A stretch of DNA of 42,899 bases from Gordoniibacillus chartarius (GTDB taxonomy: Bacteria > Bacillota > Bacilli > Paenibacillales > NBRC-103111), in contig NZ_JBHLWN010000085.1 in assembly GCF_042432825.1 (NCBI RefSeq), positions 1 through 42,899 on the forward strand, in the 5' to 3' direction. Below the pieces are notes generated by a model, which saw only the letters and a list, made by a program, of their open reading frames with translations, ran no database searches and was not told where the DNA came from. Positions 40,542 to 42,899 of the stretch are shown here, in pieces. How positions within the stretch are numbered: the stretch's first letter is position 1; every line of letters starts with the position of its first letter. Made by a program: the position numbers and the translations under genes.

Positions 40542-42899
40542 ATGTGGAAAAGCAAAGGTTTTGTATGGAAAGTGCTTCTGGCTGCTTCGGTAGCCCTGCC
40601 ATTTCCGGCTGTTCTTCCGTATAGCGGGAGCCTGACGGCTTATGCGGAGGGACCGGCAGATCCGGCTCCGGTACTGAATCCGGTAGGGGTGCCTAATAAC
40701 AAGAAAGTGTTGTTCGACAACACGCACGGCCAAACCTCCGGAGCGGCGGATTGGGTCATTGACGGCGGATTCTCCGATTTCGGCGAAGCGCTCGCGAACA
40801 AAGGCTATTACGTGAAGGAACTGCGCAAGACGACTCCGATTACGCTGGCCGATTTGGAGCAATATGACGCATTCGTCATCGGCGAGGCAAACATTCCGTA
40901 CAAAGCTTCTGAGCAAGAAGCCATGCTGCAATATGTGAACAATGGGGGCAGCATTTTCTTTATCGCCGACCACTACAATGCGGACCGGAACAAAAACCGC
41001 TGGGACGCCTCCGAAGTGTTTAACGGTTATCGCCGCGGGGCTTGGGCCAATCCGGCCGCCGGCATGACGCAGGAGGAAGCGAATTCGGCGGCGATGCAGG
41101 GAGTTCAAAGCTCGGACTGGCTTGCCGACAATTTCGGTGTGCGTTTCCGCTACAATGCGCTTGCGGACATTGTGTCGGGAGATGTGATCGTTTCCCCGGA
41201 CCAGTCCTTCGGTATTACTGAAGGGGTTACGAACGTTGCGATGCATGCCGGCTCGACGCTCGCGATCATTGATCCGAGTAAAGCGAAAGGTATTGTTTAT
41301 TTACCGCAAACGACGGCGAAATGGGCCAATGCGGTCGATCAAGGCGTTTACAATGGCGGCGGTGTCGCGGAGGGGCCTTTCTCGGCGATTGCCAAAGTGG
41401 GGGCAGGCAAGGCGGCCTTTATCGGAGATTCCTCGCCTGTCGAGGATGCTTCGCCGAAATATTTGCGCGAAGAGACAGGCGCCACCAAAACTACATATGC
41501 AGGCTGGTCGGAGGAACAGGATGCGACCTATTTGGTCAACGTCATCAATTGGCTGACCATGAAAGAACCGACGATAACGAGCTTGGACCAGTACCCGGGT
41601 CTGACGCTGGACCAGCCGACGGCACTTCTTGATTTCGAGAACCCTGCTTCCAGCACGGAGCCGCAGGCGGAACCGTGGGCGGCACCGGCTGCAGGCTATA
41701 AGTGGTACGACTCGACGACGTTTAAACCGGGCTCATACGGTTCGACGGTATCGGTAAGCAATCCTGTCTTCTCCTTCGTATCGCAGTCGACTCTGCCATC
41801 CAATGAGAAGGAATTTCCGCTGCGTATTGTGATTGATAATATGGCGCCGTTCGCCACGTTATCGAATGTGAATGTGGGTCTCTATAATCCAAGCGGCGGA
41901 GCGCAGCTCGGCATGGTCAGTTTGGACGATGGCGTGACGTATCCGGCGAACCCGGGCTACAGCGGCAGCTTCACGGTGACGGCCAACGCCAAGGGGCATG
42001 CGATCAAAGAGGTGAAGGTCAAAATCAAAGGGACTCCCGCTTCCGCGAACGTTCGGATTCGTGAAGGGTCAACCGCGCGAATCACCAAAACGGTGCCTGC
42101 CGATGCGAATGCTTCGGTGGAACAGCTCCCGCCGGATATCGTGCCGGTCAGCTCGATCGTGACGGCGCGCAGCAAAAATGTGAATACGACCGTCAGCTTG
42201 AAGGGCGTCGTTACGACACAGCCGGGTTCGTTCGGCGGACAATCGTTCTATATCCAGGATTCGACCGGTGGTATGTACGTTTATTCAAATGCTTCCGGTT
42301 ATAACGTTGGCGATACTGTCTTAGTCAGCGGTGATCTGGATTTGTATAACGGCGAGCTGGAGCTGACGTCGATTAATTATTTAAGTAAAACCGGGACGGA
42401 CACACTTCCTGTGCCGCAGACGGTTACGGGTGTGGACTCTTACAATCAGGGACAGCTCATTTCTCTCGATCAGGTTAAGGTAAATACGATTGTCGATGCG
42501 TCGCCGTCAGGTTCTTTCGAATTTGATGCGATAGCCCCCGACAATACGACAACACATGTGCGTGTTGACGCGCGTACGGGTCTTTCGAGGGATGTTTTTC
42601 TGCAGAACTACAGCGAGGGCGACACGGTTAAGGTGACCGGTATCGCTTCGATATTCAAAACAACGTTCCAGCTAAAGCCGCGGAGCTTGAGCGATTTTGA
42701 GCTGATTTCCGCTGCTGCCGGAACGGGCGAAGGTACTCCCGGCGGAGGCACGACGACGGGCGAAGGTACTCCCGGCGGAGGCACGACGACGGGCGACGGG
42801 ACGGACGGCGGAGGCACGACGACGGGCGACGGGACGGACGGCGGAGGCACGACGACGGGCGAAGGTACTCCCGGCGGAGGCACGACGACGGGCGACGGG
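40542..42899 (+). CDS. Large secreted multidomain protein, 3' end cut by window
   Basis: At least 786 residues; the frame is still open at the window end. A signal peptide (about 1-36, ending LTAYAEG) is followed by a GATase1/DUF4350-like domain (about 50-350) with VLFDNTHGQ, YDAFVIGEAN, GGSIFFIADHY and FIGDSSPVED. A linker and beta-rich domain follow. An OB-fold domain (about 540-725, VSLKGVVTT, YIQDSTGGMYVY, VGDTVLVSG) resembles that of YhcR-type extracellular nucleases. A Gly/Thr-rich repeat ends the visible part. Such proteins often continue into a nuclease or phosphoesterase domain, which would be outside the window. GGAG nine bases before ATG sets the start. Confidence 0.82.
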   Translation, partial: MWKSKGFVWKVLLAASVALPFPAVLPYSGSLTAYAEGPADPAPVLNPVGVPNNKKVLFDNTHGQTSGAADWVIDGGFSDFGEALANKGYYVKELRKTTPITLADLEQYDAFVIGEANIPYKASEQEAMLQYVNNGGSIFFIADHYNADRNKNRWDASEVFNGYRRGAWANPAAGMTQEEANSAAMQGVQSSDWLADNFGVRFRYNALADIVSGDVIVSPDQSFGITEGVTNVAMHAGSTLAIIDPSKAKGIVYLPQTTAKWANAVDQGVYNGGGVAEGPFSAIAKVGAGKAAFIGDSSPVEDASPKYLREETGATKTTYAGWSEEQDATYLVNVINWLTMKEPTITSLDQYPGLTLDQPTALLDFENPASSTEPQAEPWAAPAAGYKWYDSTTFKPGSYGSTVSVSNPVFSFVSQSTLPSNEKEFPLRIVIDNMAPFATLSNVNVGLYNPSGGAQLGMVSLDDGVTYPANPGYSGSFTVTANAKGHAIKEVKVKIKGTPASANVRIREGSTARITKTVPADANASVEQLPPDIVPVSSIVTARSKNVNTTVSLKGVVTTQPGSFGGQSFYIQDSTGGMYVYSNASGYNVGDTVLVSGDLDLYNGELELTSINYLSKTGTDTLPVPQTVTGVDSYNQGQLISLDQVKVNTIVDASPSGSFEFDAIAPDNTTTHVRVDARTGLSRDVFLQNYSEGDTVKVTGIASIFKTTFQLKPRSLSDFELISAAAGTGEGTPGGGTTTGEGTPGGGTTTGDGTDGGGTTTGDGTDGGGTTTGEGTPGGGTTTGDG
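42725..42899 (+). repeat. 33-bp tandem repeat array, cut by window end
   Basis: Five full 33-bp units and ten bases of a sixth code for GEGTPGGGTTT (type A) or GDGTDGGGTTT (type B), in the order A, A, B, B, A, then a B-like start. Units of one type are identical. The array forms a Gly/Thr spacer in the secreted protein. Confidence 0.95.

Noticed and set aside
42725..42899. Regular repeats considered as a CRISPR array
   Set aside because: The units abut without unique spacers and stay in frame within a secreted protein; no cas gene is present.

Overview
The window looks like a chromosomal segment of a spore-forming, Gram-positive Paenibacillus-type bacterium. The support is a YjcZ-type small sporulation protein, a complete liaFSR cell-envelope stress operon, an S-layer-homology (SLH) surface protein, Gram-positive Shine-Dalgarno sequences (AAGGAGG) before most genes, and moderately GC-rich DNA. 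No phage, transposase, CRISPR array or replication origin was seen.

Region 1 (1-1460): a five-gene tRNA cluster (Met, Asp, Thr, Lys, Leu) with a terminator, then an orphan OmpR-type response regulator. Region 2 (1671-12892): one tightly packed eight-gene operon for export of a Pel-like polysaccharide. It encodes a PelF glycosyltransferase carrying a C-terminal TPR, two DivIVA-like coiled-coil proteins, a PelG-like transporter, a large GT-C-like membrane protein, a MurJ-like flippase, a membrane GAF/GAF protein with a degenerate HD-GYP domain and a Cys-rich tail, and a GH114-like protein without a signal peptide. Region 3 (12944-15874): a promoter, a secreted low-complexity protein ending in a PEP-CTERM-like sorting tail, an exosortase/archaeosortase-family membrane enzyme, a dolichyl-phosphate-mannose-synthase-like GT2 and a DUF2304 protein. 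Regions 2 and 3 together look like a polysaccharide export machine coupled to a dedicated exosortase/substrate pair. This is the most interesting content of the window.

Region 4 (15905-20086): a small HTH protein behind a promoter flanked by a perfect 10-bp inverted repeat, an MFS exporter and a GH36 alpha-galactosidase. Region 5 (20087-26874): a non-coding repeat-like stretch; a two-component system sharing an identical 14-bp upstream box with the next gene, a Met-rich split copper-amine-oxidase-like secreted protein; a cytochrome-b561-like/sulfite-oxidase-fold fusion; then a MOSC protein and moaA (molybdenum cofactor), and yjcZ. Region 6 (27040-32585): a small conserved protein, an Eis-like acetyltransferase, a PspA-like protein, liaF-liaS-liaR and an FMN-binding PNPOx-like protein. 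Region 7 (32634-36636): two small hypothetical proteins, a GNAT acetyltransferase, zwf and a cyclase-family hydrolase. Region 8 (36654-40298, minus strand): histidine kinase, response regulator and an SLH protein with two DUF4822 domains. Region 9 (40542-42899): a large secreted multidomain protein that runs off the window end inside a 33-bp tandem repeat.

All calls come from reading motifs and translations by eye. No database search was run.
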